Source: CAYVQE01 sp964633205 (GTDB taxonomy: Bacteria > Myxococcota > B64-G9). From it: DNA of 41,553 nt. How positions within the stretch are numbered: position 1 is the stretch's first letter; each line of letters begins with the position of its first letter. Shown here piece after piece: positions 25,650-33,313 of this stretch. The notes beneath the pieces were generated by a model, which saw only the letters and a program-made list of their open reading frames with translations, did no database searches and was not told the origin of the DNA. A program made the translations under genes and the position numbers. The DNA lies in contig CAZWFN010000045.1 in NCBI GenBank assembly GCA_964633205.1, forward strand, positions 1 to 41,553, written 5' to 3'.

Positions 25650-27084
25650 CGCCGACCGCTGCGGCCGTGCTGTCGATCAGCGCCCAGAGGCGCTCCAGGT
25701 GGTCCGGGCCGGTGTGGGTCTGGCCGATGGAGACCCGGATGAAAAACCGGTCGTCGATGCGCGAGCCGCTCAGCAGCACCCGGCCGCTGGCGTTGAGCCG
25801 CTCCAGCAGGGACTCGGTGGCCTCGTCCCCAGCCCGGCAGCGGAAGCAGACCAGGCCGAAGGGCACCGGGGCCACCAGCGTGAAGCGTGAATCGGCCTCG
25901 ATCCGGGCGGCCAGCTCGCGGGCCAGCTCGATGTGCCCGCGGATGTGGTGGCGCAGGCCCTCGGCGCCATAGGCGCGCAGCACGAACCACAGCTTCAACG
26001 CCCGAAAGCGTCGGCCCAGCGGCACGTGCCAGTCGCGGTAGTCGATCACCTGCCCCGATTCGCTGGCCCGGTTGCGCAGGTAGGGCGGCAGGATGCTCAA
26101 GGCCTGGATCAGCGGCCGCCGGTCGGCCACGTAGAACACCGAACAGTCGAAGTTGGTGAACAACCACTTGTGCGGGTTGAACACGTAGCTGTCGGCCAGC
26201 TCCAGGCCGGCCTGGTGGTGGCGGTGCTCGGGGCAGATCATGGCCGAGCCGGCATAAGCGGCGTCCACGTGGTGCCACAGGCCGTGTTGGCGCCCGATGC
26301 GGCCGATGGACTCGAGCGGATCGACCGCGGTGGTGGCGGTGGTGCCCACCGCGCTGGTGATGGCGACCGGCAGCAGCCCGGCGGCGGCGTCCTCGCGCAC
26401 GGCCGCGGCCAGCGCCTCCGGCCGCATGGCGTACTGCGCATCGACCGCGATGGAGCGCACCCGGCCGTAACCGGCCACCCGGGCCCCCTTCTCCACCGAG
26501 GAGTGGGCCTGGGTGGAGGCATAGGCCACCATCCGCTCGGCCGGACCGCGCTCGGCCGCCCGTTCGCGGGCCACCACCAGCGCGGTGTGGGTCGAGTCCG
26601 AGGCGCTCATCTGGATCACGCCGCCACCGGGACCGGTGGTCTTGAAGCCCGGCGGCAGGCCCAGCAGGTCGACCAGCCAGTCGAGCACCTGTGACTCGAT
26701 CTCGGTGCAGGCCGGGCTGGTAGCCCACAGCATGCCCTGCACGCCGAGGCCGGCCGCTGCCAGCTCGCCCAGGATCGACGGTGGCGAGGTGTTGGCCGGG
26801 AAGAAGGCGAACCAGTTCGGCGATTGCCAGTGGGTGATGCCGGGCAGGACCACCCGGTCGAGATCGGCCAGCACCTGCTCGAAGGGCTCGGGCTGCTCCG
26901 GCGCAGCGTCCGGCAGCCGCGCCCGGATCTCGCCCGGCTCCACCCGGGCGGCCACCGGCCGCTGCTCCACCGTGCGCATGTAATCGGCCAGCCAATCGAT
27001 CAGGGCATGGCCGTGGCGCCGGAATGCCTCCGGCGACATGTGGTAGCCGCCCTCCGGCGGGCTGGGTGGATCATGGCGGCCCAT
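25645..27084 (-). CDS. Group II PLP-dependent decarboxylase (aromatic amino acid type)
   Basis: 479 residues; GAGGAG precedes ATG 27084. It is close to aromatic-L-amino-acid decarboxylases in layout: THWQSPNWFAFFPANTS, ATSPACTEIE, QAHSSVEK with the cofactor-stacking His194, HVDAAYAGSAMICPE with Asp274, and the Schiff-base Lys306 in NPHKWLFTNFDCS. The loop tyrosine that separates decarboxylases from aldehyde synthases appears kept (PPYLRNRA, Tyr335), so amine formation such as tryptamine, tyramine or phenylethylamine is expected. The exact substrate cannot be read. The gene lies 36 bases downstream of an OmpR-type regulator on the same strand, so it may belong to that transcript. Confidence 0.93.
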   Translation of the reverse strand: MGRHDPPSPPEGGYHMSPEAFRRHGHALIDWLADYMRTVEQRPVAARVEPGEIRARLPDAAPEQPEPFEQVLADLDRVVLPGITHWQSPNWFAFFPANTSPPSILGELAAAGLGVQGMLWATSPACTEIESQVLDWLVDLLGLPPGFKTTGPGGGVIQMSASDSTHTALVVARERAAERGPAERMVAYASTQAHSSVEKGARVAGYGRVRSIAVDAQYAMRPEALAAAVREDAAAGLLPVAITSAVGTTATTAVDPLESIGRIGRQHGLWHHVDAAYAGSAMICPEHRHHQAGLELADSYVFNPHKWLFTNFDCSVFYVADRRPLIQALSILPPYLRNRASESGQVIDYRDWHVPLGRRFRALKLWFVLRAYGAEGLRHHIRGHIELARELAARIEADSRFTLVAPVPFGLVCFRCRAGDEATESLLERLNASGRVLLSGSRIDDRFFIRVSIGQTHTGPDHLERLWALIDSTAAAVGA

Positions 27085-27120
27085 GGTCGAACTCCTCGCA
27101 CGAACAACGCGGCCTGCGTT

Positions 27121-27810
27121 TCAGGGTTCCAGCTTATAGCCCACCCCGCGCACGGTGACGATGTGCCGCGGCCGGGACGGATCCGGATCGATCTTCTGGC
27201 GCAGGGTGCTGATGAAGTTGTCCACCGTGCGCGCGGTGCCCTCGAAGCCGAAGCCCCAGACCTTGTCCAGGATGGCCTGGCGATCGAACACGCGGCCCGG
27301 CGCCCGGGCCAGCAAGCACAGCAGGTCGAACTCCTTGGCCGACAGCGCCACCGGCCGGCCGTCGCGGGTGACGCTGCGCCCGGCCGGATCGATGCGCACC
27401 GCCCCGAAGGCGATATCGGGTTCGTCCTCGCGCTCCTCCCGCTGGCGCCGCAGCAGCGCTTCGCAGCGGGCCAGCAGCTCGGGCAGCTCGAAGGGCTTGG
27501 CCAGGTAGTCGTCGGCGCCCAGGCCCAGTCCCTCGACCTTGTGCTCGGTGCGGTCGCGGGCCGACAGGATCAGCACCGGCACCCGCTCGCCGCGCCGGCG
27601 CAGCTCGTCCAGAATCTCCAAGCCGCTGTAGCCGGGCAGCATCACGTCGAGCACGATCAGATCGGGTCGGGCGTCGAAGGCCTGGCGCATCCCGGCCTGA
27701 CCGTCGGCCGCGGTCAGCACCCGGTAGCCCACCCGGCGCAAATTCATGGCCAGGCCCTGGGACAGGGCCCGGTCGTCCTCGACCACCAGCACCGTCGCCG
27801 CCTCAGCCAT
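27121..27810 (-). CDS. OmpR/PhoB-type response regulator
   Basis: 229 residues. Receiver: VLVVEDDRALSQG with the acidic pocket, phospho-acceptor Asp55 in LIVLDVMLPG, and Lys in DDYLAKPFELPEL. The C-terminal winged helix (about 130-229) has the usual LSAKEFDLLCLLARAPGRV, TRVDN-like TARTVDNFISTLRQKI and the closing IVTVRGVGYKLEP. It binds DNA as a phosphorylated dimer; the sites are not identifiable here. Its ATG lies inside the end of the sensor kinase gene (8-base overlap), so it is the partner of that kinase. The decarboxylase gene follows 36 bases later. Confidence 0.97.
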   Translation of the reverse strand: MAEAATVLVVEDDRALSQGLAMNLRRVGYRVLTAADGQAGMRQAFDARPDLIVLDVMLPGYSGLEILDELRRRGERVPVLILSARDRTEHKVEGLGLGADDYLAKPFELPELLARCEALLRRQREEREDEPDIAFGAVRIDPAGRSVTRDGRPVALSAKEFDLLCLLARAPGRVFDRQAILDKVWGFGFEGTARTVDNFISTLRQKIDPDPSRPRHIVTVRGVGYKLEP

Positions 27811-28762
27811 ACCGCCGCTCCGCGATCGGCAGCCGCACCCAGAAGCGGCTGCCCGAGCCGGGACCCTCCTCGACCCCGGCCCGGCCTCGGTGGGCCTCGG
27901 CCAGGTGAGCCACGATGGCCAGGCCCAGACCGGTTCCCGCCGCCCGCGCGCCCAGGCGATCGTCGATGCGGTAGAACGGCTCGAAGATGCGCTCGCGCTC
28001 GTCGGGCGGTATCCCGGGACCGCGATCGGTCACGCTCAGCTCGACGCAGCCGTCCCGCGGCTGCAGCCCAACGCCGATCCAGCGCTCCTCACCGCCGTAC
28101 TTGTGGGCGTTGACCAGCAGGTTGATCACCATCGACCCGACGGCCTCGACGTCGTGGTCGACCGCGTGCGGACAGCCGAGCGCCAGGTCGAGCTCGACCT
28201 CGCCCGGCTCCAGCATCTGGCGGAAGCGCTCCACCGCCTGCTCCACCGCCGGGCCCAGCGGCCCGCGCTCGAGATCCAGCTCTTCCCGATCGGCCGCGCT
28301 CGAGCGCCAGCTCAGCACCCGTTCGATCATGGCCTCCAGCCAGCGGGTCTGGCGCTCCACCGTGGCCAGGCACTCCCGGCGCTGCTGTGGATCGCCCCCT
28401 ACCTCGTCGTGCTGCAGCGTCTGGCTCAACATGCGGATGGAGGCCAGCGGTGTCTTGAGCTCGTGGCTGACGTTGGCCAGCAGATCGGCTTGCTGGCGGG
28501 CCACCCGGGCGCGGCGGCTCAGCAACACCAGCGACGCCGCCGCGCCGCCGATGGCGGCGGCGGCGAAGGAGATCACCAAGACCCCGGTGATCAAGGTGCT
28601 GGTCTGCTCTCCCAGCGCCACGCTGACGATACCGGCCGCGGTCGACAGCACCACCGGCAGCATCACGCCCAACAGCAGCGCCAGCAGCAGCCCCCGGGTG
28701 CGGGCCAGCCGCGGCAACTGCGAGCGCTTCAGTGTTCTGCTCTTGTCGTGCCGGGCGGACAT
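27803..28762 (-). CDS. Membrane sensor histidine kinase paired with the OmpR-type regulator
   Basis: 319 residues; GGAGG precedes ATG 28762. Two membrane segments (about 24-50 and 57-82) with almost no loop between them suggest an intramembrane-sensing kinase. The H box is ANVSHELKTPLASIRM (His100), followed by a dimerisation helix, the N box NLLVNAHKYGG, DRGPGIPPDERERIFEPFYR and GTGLGLAIVAHLAEAHRG. This kinase-regulator order and overlap is typical of two-component pairs. The stimulus is unknown but probably acts at the membrane, since no periplasmic sensor domain is present. Confidence 0.95.
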   Translation of the reverse strand: MSARHDKSRTLKRSQLPRLARTRGLLLALLLGVMLPVVLSTAAGIVSVALGEQTSTLITGVLVISFAAAAIGGAAASLVLLSRRARVARQQADLLANVSHELKTPLASIRMLSQTLQHDEVGGDPQQRRECLATVERQTRWLEAMIERVLSWRSSAADREELDLERGPLGPAVEQAVERFRQMLEPGEVELDLALGCPHAVDHDVEAVGSMVINLLVNAHKYGGEERWIGVGLQPRDGCVELSVTDRGPGIPPDERERIFEPFYRIDDRLGARAAGTGLGLAIVAHLAEAHRGRAGVEEGPGSGSRFWVRLPIAERRYG

Positions 28763-28772
28763 GGCGCCTCCG

Positions 28773-28800
28773 AGTATACGCCCCCCGGCGGCGCGGGCAA
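28773..28800 (-). promoter_or_regulatory. Candidate promoter of the sensor kinase gene
   Basis: Read on the minus strand, TTGCCC (28795-28800), a 16-base spacer and TATACT (28773-28778) match sigma70 boxes at four and five of six bases. The -10 box is only 10 bases from the ATG, so a transcript from here would be nearly leaderless and would lose the GGAGG. This conflict lowers the call. Confidence 0.3.
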
Positions 28801-28802
28801 GC

Positions 28803-29420
28803 TCAGACCGCGGCCCGGCGGGCCGCGGTGCGCCGGCGCACCAGCCAGGCCCCAGCCACGATCAGCAGCCCCCCGCCGACCAGCAGCAGACCGTACTCCA
28901 GCCCGGCCAGCAGGCTCATCAGCGCGGCGATGCCGTCGCCGGCCCAGTAGGCGGCCAGCAGCAGCAGGCCGACCTCGACGGTCGCGGCCAAGGCGTCGGC
29001 CACCAAGAACCGCGTGTAGCCCAACCCCAGTCCGCCGCAGGCGAAGGTCAGCGGAGCCCGCAGCCCGGGCATGAAGCGGATGGCCGGCACCAGCCGCGCC
29101 CCGTGCCGTCCGACCAGGTCGCGCGCCCGCTCGAGCTTGCGCGCCGGCAGCAAGCGACCCAGCCAGGAGCGCTCCAGCGCGGCCATGCCCAACCAGCGGC
29201 CCAGGCCCCACAGCATGGAATCGGCCAGCAGCACCGCGGCGATGCACACCGGCAGGGCCGCGGCCAGCGGAACCGCCTCCCGGTAGACCAGCAGGCCGGC
29301 CACCACGATGGTCAGATCCTCGCTGAACAGGCACAGGCCGCTGGCCAGGATCAGGCCGAACAGCACGGCGCAGATCTGCCAGGCACCCAGATCGGCGACC
29401 AGCTCGAGCATCCACTCCAT
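28803..29420 (-). CDS. DedA family membrane protein
   Basis: 205 residues; AAGGAG lies 9 bases before the ATG. The DedA pattern is visible: an amphipathic start followed by SGLCLFSEDLTIVVAGLL with the conserved acidic residue in a re-entrant region, GRWLGMAAL, then GRHGARLVPAIRFMPGLRAPLTFACGGLGLGYTRFL, the most conserved stretch of the family. Four to five hydrophobic segments are evident, ending in an Arg-rich tail. DedA proteins are linked to undecaprenyl phosphate or phospholipid flipping and to proton-dependent membrane homeostasis. It is upstream of the sensor kinase on the same strand with a 40-base gap. Confidence 0.9.
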   Translation of the reverse strand: MEWMLELVADLGAWQICAVLFGLILASGLCLFSEDLTIVVAGLLVYREAVPLAAALPVCIAAVLLADSMLWGLGRWLGMAALERSWLGRLLPARKLERARDLVGRHGARLVPAIRFMPGLRAPLTFACGGLGLGYTRFLVADALAATVEVGLLLLAAYWAGDGIAALMSLLAGLEYGLLLVGGGLLIVAGAWLVRRRTAARRAAV

Positions 29421-29551
29421 GTGTTGCGGCTCCTTCCCGGCAAAGCCGCGAGCGACGCGGGGGCAGCGTCGGACGCGGGACCAGGATGGTCCACCCGTGT
29501 CATGGTCCCGTCATGAATGCGCTGAATTTCAGCTGACGTGGCGCAGCGTTC

Positions 29552-29980
29552 TCAGGGGGTTTGCAGCCGGACGCTGGTGGTCAGCCCGCCGCGCACGCGG
29601 TAGACGAGTTCGATCTCGAGCGATTGCGGCTCGAGCGCGGCCACCAGGTCTTGGAGGATGCGGGCCGCGGCGTGCTCCTGCACCAGGCCCACCGAGCGGA
29701 AGCCCAGCAGGTAGTACTTGAGCGACTTGAGTTCGAGCAGCAGCCGCTCGGGCACGTAGCGGATGCGCAGCGTGCCGAAGTCCGGCAGACCCGACCAGGG
29801 ACAGACCGCGGTGAACTCCTCGCTCTCGATCAGCACCTCGCTGCGCCGCTCCGGGTAGGCGTAGTCGAAGGTCAGCAGGATGTCCGGCCGCAGCGTCTCC
29901 GGACCGCGCACCGCATCGCGCGCAGCGGCGTCCAGCTCGCGGTAGCGCCGCGCCAATTCGCCTTCGTGTTCGCCCACCAT
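29552..29980 (-). CDS. queF: QueF, NADPH-dependent 7-cyano-7-deazaguanine reductase
   Basis: 142 residues from ATG 29980, which has GGAGG just upstream. The active site is in EEFTAVCPWSGLPDFG: Cys60 forms the thioimide with the nitrile of preQ0 and Asp67 is the acid. The QueF motif of substrate and NADPH binding, SEVLIESEEFTAVC and LELKSLKYYLLGFRS, follows. The length matches the unimodular (type I) enzyme. It reduces preQ0 to preQ1 in queuosine biosynthesis. No other queuosine gene is nearby. The 29421-29551 gap to DedA contains GGACCA/TGGTCC inverted repeats at about 29478-29492 but no gene. Confidence 0.97.
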   Translation of the reverse strand: MVGEHEGELARRYRELDAAARDAVRGPETLRPDILLTFDYAYPERRSEVLIESEEFTAVCPWSGLPDFGTLRIRYVPERLLLELKSLKYYLLGFRSVGLVQEHAAARILQDLVAALEPQSLEIELVYRVRGGLTTSVRLQTP

Positions 29981-29998
29981 CAACCTCCAGCGACGATT

Positions 29999-30925
29999 CT
30001 ACGCCGCGGGCTCGGCCGCGGCAACCGCCCGCAGCCGCTCGAGCACCGGCCAGGCCACGCCGGTCAGGATCAGCCCGCTGCCCAGCAGCTCCCAGCCGCC
30101 GGGCCAGACGCCGAAGGCGATGCCGGCGGCCAGGTAGGCGAACAGCGGCGAGACGAACAGCACCAGGGTCGACAGGGCGGCCGGGATGTGGCGCAGCGCG
30201 GCCATCAGGCACAGCCGGCTGCCCACCGGCCCGAACAGCCCGGCCACCGCGGCCAGCAGCCAGGTCTCGCCGTCCAGCCGCAACAGGCCGCCCAGCCGGC
30301 CGGGCAGCAAGAGCAGCAGCGCGGCCGCCAGCCACAGGCGCAGCCCGTTGACCGCCAGCAGGTCGATGCGCTGCGCGGTCTTGCGCACCGCCAGCTGCAT
30401 GACCGCGAAGCCGGCCGCGGCCAGCAAGACCCACGACAGGCCGATCAGCATCGAGTCGTCCGCGGCCGCCCCGGGCAGCCGCTGCAGGGCGAAGCCGCCC
30501 AGGGCGATGCCGGCCCCGGCCCAGAAGCGCCAGCCCACCCGCTCGGCCAGCAGCCACAAGCCGCCCAGGCCCACCAGCACCACCTGGGTGCGCAGCACCA
30601 CCGAGGCCAGGCCCGGCTCGACGTGCACCAGCGCCTGGGCCATGGCCTCGTTGCCCAGCGCCGAGCAGGCGCCCAGGATCAGCGCCACCAGCAGGGTCAA
30701 CCGGTCCAGCCGCGGCCAGCGCCAGGCACGGCCGGCCCACGGCAGGCCCAGCGCCAGGGTGTTCAGCCCGGCCGCGGCCAGCAGCATGGGCAAGGCCAGC
30801 GCCTCGGCGCCGGCGTGGCCGGCCCCGGCCTTGTACGGGATCAAGTAGCCGGCGGCCAACACGGCCGCCGCCAGGGACCACAGCACGCCGCGCACGGGGC
30901 GTTCGCGTCTGGCCTCGGGACGCAT
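29999..30925 (-). CDS. EamA/DMT-family transporter
   Basis: 308 residues with about ten hydrophobic segments and the internal two-fold repeat of EamA proteins. The first half has VLWSLAAAVLAAGYLIPYKAG and the GNEAMAQALVHVEPGLASVVLRTQVVLV segment typical of this family; the second has LSWVLLAAAGFAVMQLAVRK and AALRHIPAALSTLVLFVSPLFAYLAAGIAFG. It is probably an inner membrane metabolite exporter or importer; the substrate is unknown. It is 18 bases upstream of queF on the same strand, so they may be co-transcribed. Confidence 0.9.
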   Translation of the reverse strand: MRPEARRERPVRGVLWSLAAAVLAAGYLIPYKAGAGHAGAEALALPMLLAAAGLNTLALGLPWAGRAWRWPRLDRLTLLVALILGACSALGNEAMAQALVHVEPGLASVVLRTQVVLVGLGGLWLLAERVGWRFWAGAGIALGGFALQRLPGAAADDSMLIGLSWVLLAAAGFAVMQLAVRKTAQRIDLLAVNGLRLWLAAALLLLLPGRLGGLLRLDGETWLLAAVAGLFGPVGSRLCLMAALRHIPAALSTLVLFVSPLFAYLAAGIAFGVWPGGWELLGSGLILTGVAWPVLERLRAVAAAEPAA

Positions 30926-30993
30926 CGAGCGCTATCCTCTCCCGGGCTGCAGTGTGACCGGCGCGGGCGGCGGATGCAAGCCGCAAGGTCGGT

Positions 30994-31020
30994 CCCCGAT
31001 TTCCCACCCCGGTCACGATC
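30994..31020. repeat. 27-base intergenic repeat, copy 2
   Basis: Starts CCCCGATTTCCCACC and matches 13851-13877 at 24 of 27 bases. Here it overlaps the left arm of a 10-base inverted repeat, so this copy can form a hairpin or a two-fold site, while copy 1 cannot. Confidence 0.55.
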
Positions 31021-31031
31021 CGGGAAATCGG
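30996..31031. promoter_or_regulatory. 10-base inverted repeat, possible operator
   Basis: CCGATTTCCC (30996-31005) and GGGAAATCGG (31022-31031) are perfect inverted copies with a 16-base spacer, between two divergent genes. The size suits a dimeric regulator site. Confidence 0.5.
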
Positions 31032-31230
31032 TCGGATCGAGCCGCAAGAAGGCGGTCGTTCGGCCGCAGCGGCAGCCGAGGGGGGCACTTCGGGTGGTCC
31101 GAAACGAACCCCCGTGGGCTGTTGCGGGCGCCCCGGCGGCCGGCCGGCCCCGCCGCAGCGGGCCGTCCGGCTGGCGCGGGGCTTGCACCGGCTGGACGGC
31201 GAACACGTCTGTCACGGGAAGGAGACCGGC

Positions 31231-32226
31231 ATGGAAACGACACGGGTTGCGGGATTGGATCAGGAGGTGTCGCGCATCGGCCTGGGCACCTGGGCCATCG
31301 GCGGCTGGATGTGGGGCGGCACCGACGAGCAGGAGTCGATTCGCACCATCCACGCCGCGCTCGACCGCGGCATCAACCTGATCGACACCGCCCCGGTCTA
31401 CGGCTTCGGCCGCTCGGAGGAGATCGTCGGCCGCGCCCTGGCCCAGACCGCGGCCGCCGAGGTGGTCATCTCGACCAAGGCCGGGTTGGCCTGGGACGAC
31501 GCCGGGCAGAAGGTATGGCGCGACTCGCGTCCCGAACGACTGCAGCGCGAGGTCGAGGACTCGCTGCGGCGGCTGGGGGTCGAGACCATCGACATCTACC
31601 ACGTGCACTGGCCCGACGGCCTGGTGCCCTTCGAGAAGACCGCGGCCACGCTGGCCGAGCTGCGCCAGCAGGGCAAGATCCGGGCGCTGGCGGTGTCGAA
31701 CTACGATCCGCGCCAGATGGAGGCCTTCCGCCGCGAGGCCCCGCTGCATGTCTGCCAGCCGCCCTACAACCTGTTCGAGCGCGGCATCGAGCACGACGTG
31801 CTGCCCTACTGCCGTGAATCGGGCGTGGCCACCTTGACCTACGGGGCGCTTTGCCGCGGCCTGCTGTCCGGGCGCATGCACCCCGAACGCCAGTTCGAAG
31901 GCGACGACCTGCGGCGCGTCGACCCCAAGTTCCAGCAGCCGCGCTTCGGCCAGTACCTGGCCGCGGTGGATGCACTGGACGCGCTGGCCCAGCAGCACGG
32001 CAAGCGGGTGATCGATCTGGCCCTGCGCTGGCTACTGGACCGGGGCGCCAGCGTGGCCCTGTGGGGTGCCCGCCGGCCCGACCAGCTGGCGCCGGTGAGC
32101 GAAGTGGCCGACTGGTCGCTGGGCGCCGAGGACATGCAACGCATCGACGCCGTGCTCGAGCGCGAGGTGTCCGATCCGGTGGGCCCGGAGTTCATGGCCC
32201 CACCCCACCGCGATCAAATCGCCTGA
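31231..32226 (+). CDS. Aldo/keto reductase
   Basis: 331 residues; AAGGAGA precedes ATG 31231, so the open frame upstream to 31114 is not used. The AKR tetrad is present: Asp52 and Tyr57 in IDTAPVYGFGRSEE, Lys83 in ISTKAGL, His126 in IYHVHWPD. Cofactor-side motifs include ALAVSNYDPRQ, LTYGALCRGLLSGR and LWGARRPDQL. The reaction expected is NAD(P)H-dependent reduction of a carbonyl, in the cytoplasm. The natural substrate is unknown; the sequence resembles the YghZ/YajO-like general group. The radical SAM gene follows within 30 bases. Confidence 0.94.
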   Translation: METTRVAGLDQEVSRIGLGTWAIGGWMWGGTDEQESIRTIHAALDRGINLIDTAPVYGFGRSEEIVGRALAQTAAAEVVISTKAGLAWDDAGQKVWRDSRPERLQREVEDSLRRLGVETIDIYHVHWPDGLVPFEKTAATLAELRQQGKIRALAVSNYDPRQMEAFRREAPLHVCQPPYNLFERGIEHDVLPYCRESGVATLTYGALCRGLLSGRMHPERQFEGDDLRRVDPKFQQPRFGQYLAAVDALDALAQQHGKRVIDLALRWLLDRGASVALWGARRPDQLAPVSEVADWSLGAEDMQRIDAVLEREVSDPVGPEFMAPPHRDQIA

Positions 32227-32254
32227 CTTGCCCGAGCGCGGCCGGCCGGGCAAG

Positions 32255-33304
32255 ATGCGGCCGATGGTCTCTGCGGGTCACTTCGGCTTCCAGTGGCACC
32301 TGACCGATCGCTGCGACGGCCGCTGCCGCCATTGCTACCAGCAGCGCAGCGACGCCGGCCGCGAGCTGGGCCTGGCCGGCTGGCGCCGGCTTGCCGAGGC
32401 GGTGGCCCGCGGCTTGGCCGGCCGGTCGTGGACGGTCAACCTGACCGGGGGCGAGCCGCTGCTGCTGGCGGAGCTGGAGCCCTTGCTGGGCCATCTGCAA
32501 CGGCTTTCCGGGCTGGCCGGCTGCTGGATCATCACCAACGGCTTGCAGGCGACGCCCGAACGGCTGGCGCGCCTGAGCGCTTTCGACAAGCTGGCCGGCT
32601 TCAAGGTCTCGGTCGAGGCGGCTGCAGCGGCGGTCCACGACGCCATTCGCGGGCCGGGCCATTTCGACCGCCTGGCCCGCCGGCTGCCCGCTTTCGTCCA
32701 GACCGGCAAGCCGGTGCTGGCCATGACCACCCTGGGCCGGCACAACGTGGGCTGCATCGCCGAAACGCTGGCCTGGGCGCGCGAGTCGGGCCTGGCAGGG
32801 GTGATCCTGGAGCGCTTCGTGCCGCTGGGTCGCGGCCGGGCCATGGCCGGGGCCATGTTGGATGGCGCCGGCTGGCAACGGGCCATGGCCACCGCCGCCG
32901 ACTGCGCCGGTGTGGCGCTGGCGGCCACCGAACGCCGCCGGCTGCGGGCGCTGTGGATCGCGTTCGGCGCCGGCGGCGTCGAGCTGCGCGGCGCGGCCTG
33001 CGATCTGGGCCCGGATGGCATGGCGCTGCTGCCCGATGGATCGGTGCTGCCCTGCCGCCGGTTGCCGCTGGTGCAGGGCAACCTGCTGCGCGAGCCGCTG
33101 GCCAGCATCATGCCGCGGCTGGCCCGCTGGGCGCCCGGGCGGCGCCATGCCCGGCTGCGCGGTCCGGCCGGGAGCGGCTGTGGCGATGCCGCCTGCGCCG
33201 GCTGCCGGGCGGCGGCTCTGGCGCACACCGGCGACGCCCTGGGCGATGATCCGCACTGCCCGGGGCCGCTCGAGGTGGCTGATCGCGGCCCCGCGCATGG
33301 CTGA
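32255..33304 (+). CDS. Radical SAM protein with SPASM-like C-terminus
   Basis: 349 residues from ATG 32255; ATG 32264 and TTG 32228 are possible too. The cluster motif is CDGRCRHC (Cys20, Cys24, Cys27) in WHLTDRCDGRCRHCYQQ, followed by VNLTGGEPLLL and ITNGLQATP. The C-terminal part has the PDGSVLPCRRLPLVQGNLL and CGDAACAGCRAAALA stretches and a last Cys in DDPHC, as in SPASM/twitch proteins that hold a second Fe-S cluster. These often modify peptides or enzymes. No precursor peptide or leader recognition (RRE) gene is visible next to it. It ends 9 bases before the convergent transporter gene. Confidence 0.9.
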   Translation: MRPMVSAGHFGFQWHLTDRCDGRCRHCYQQRSDAGRELGLAGWRRLAEAVARGLAGRSWTVNLTGGEPLLLAELEPLLGHLQRLSGLAGCWIITNGLQATPERLARLSAFDKLAGFKVSVEAAAAAVHDAIRGPGHFDRLARRLPAFVQTGKPVLAMTTLGRHNVGCIAETLAWARESGLAGVILERFVPLGRGRAMAGAMLDGAGWQRAMATAADCAGVALAATERRRLRALWIAFGAGGVELRGAACDLGPDGMALLPDGSVLPCRRLPLVQGNLLREPLASIMPRLARWAPGRRHARLRGPAGSGCGDAACAGCRAAALAHTGDALGDDPHCPGPLEVADRGPAHG

Positions 33305-33313
33305 GGCGCCGCA

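Larger units (their letters stand above)
30926..31230. other. 305-base gap between divergent EamA and aldo/keto reductase genes
   Basis: No gene is supported here. The gap contains copy 2 of the 27-base repeat (30994-31020) and an inverted repeat listed separately. The right half is extremely GC-rich (about 31110-31200) without a clear promoter. GGGAAGGAGA at 31216-31225 is the ribosome binding site of the reductase. Confidence 0.6.

Noticed and set aside
29529..31088. A 519-codon minus-strand frame across queF and the EamA gene
   Set aside because: Alternative frame of two well-supported genes; Arg/Gly/Ala-rich with no family features.
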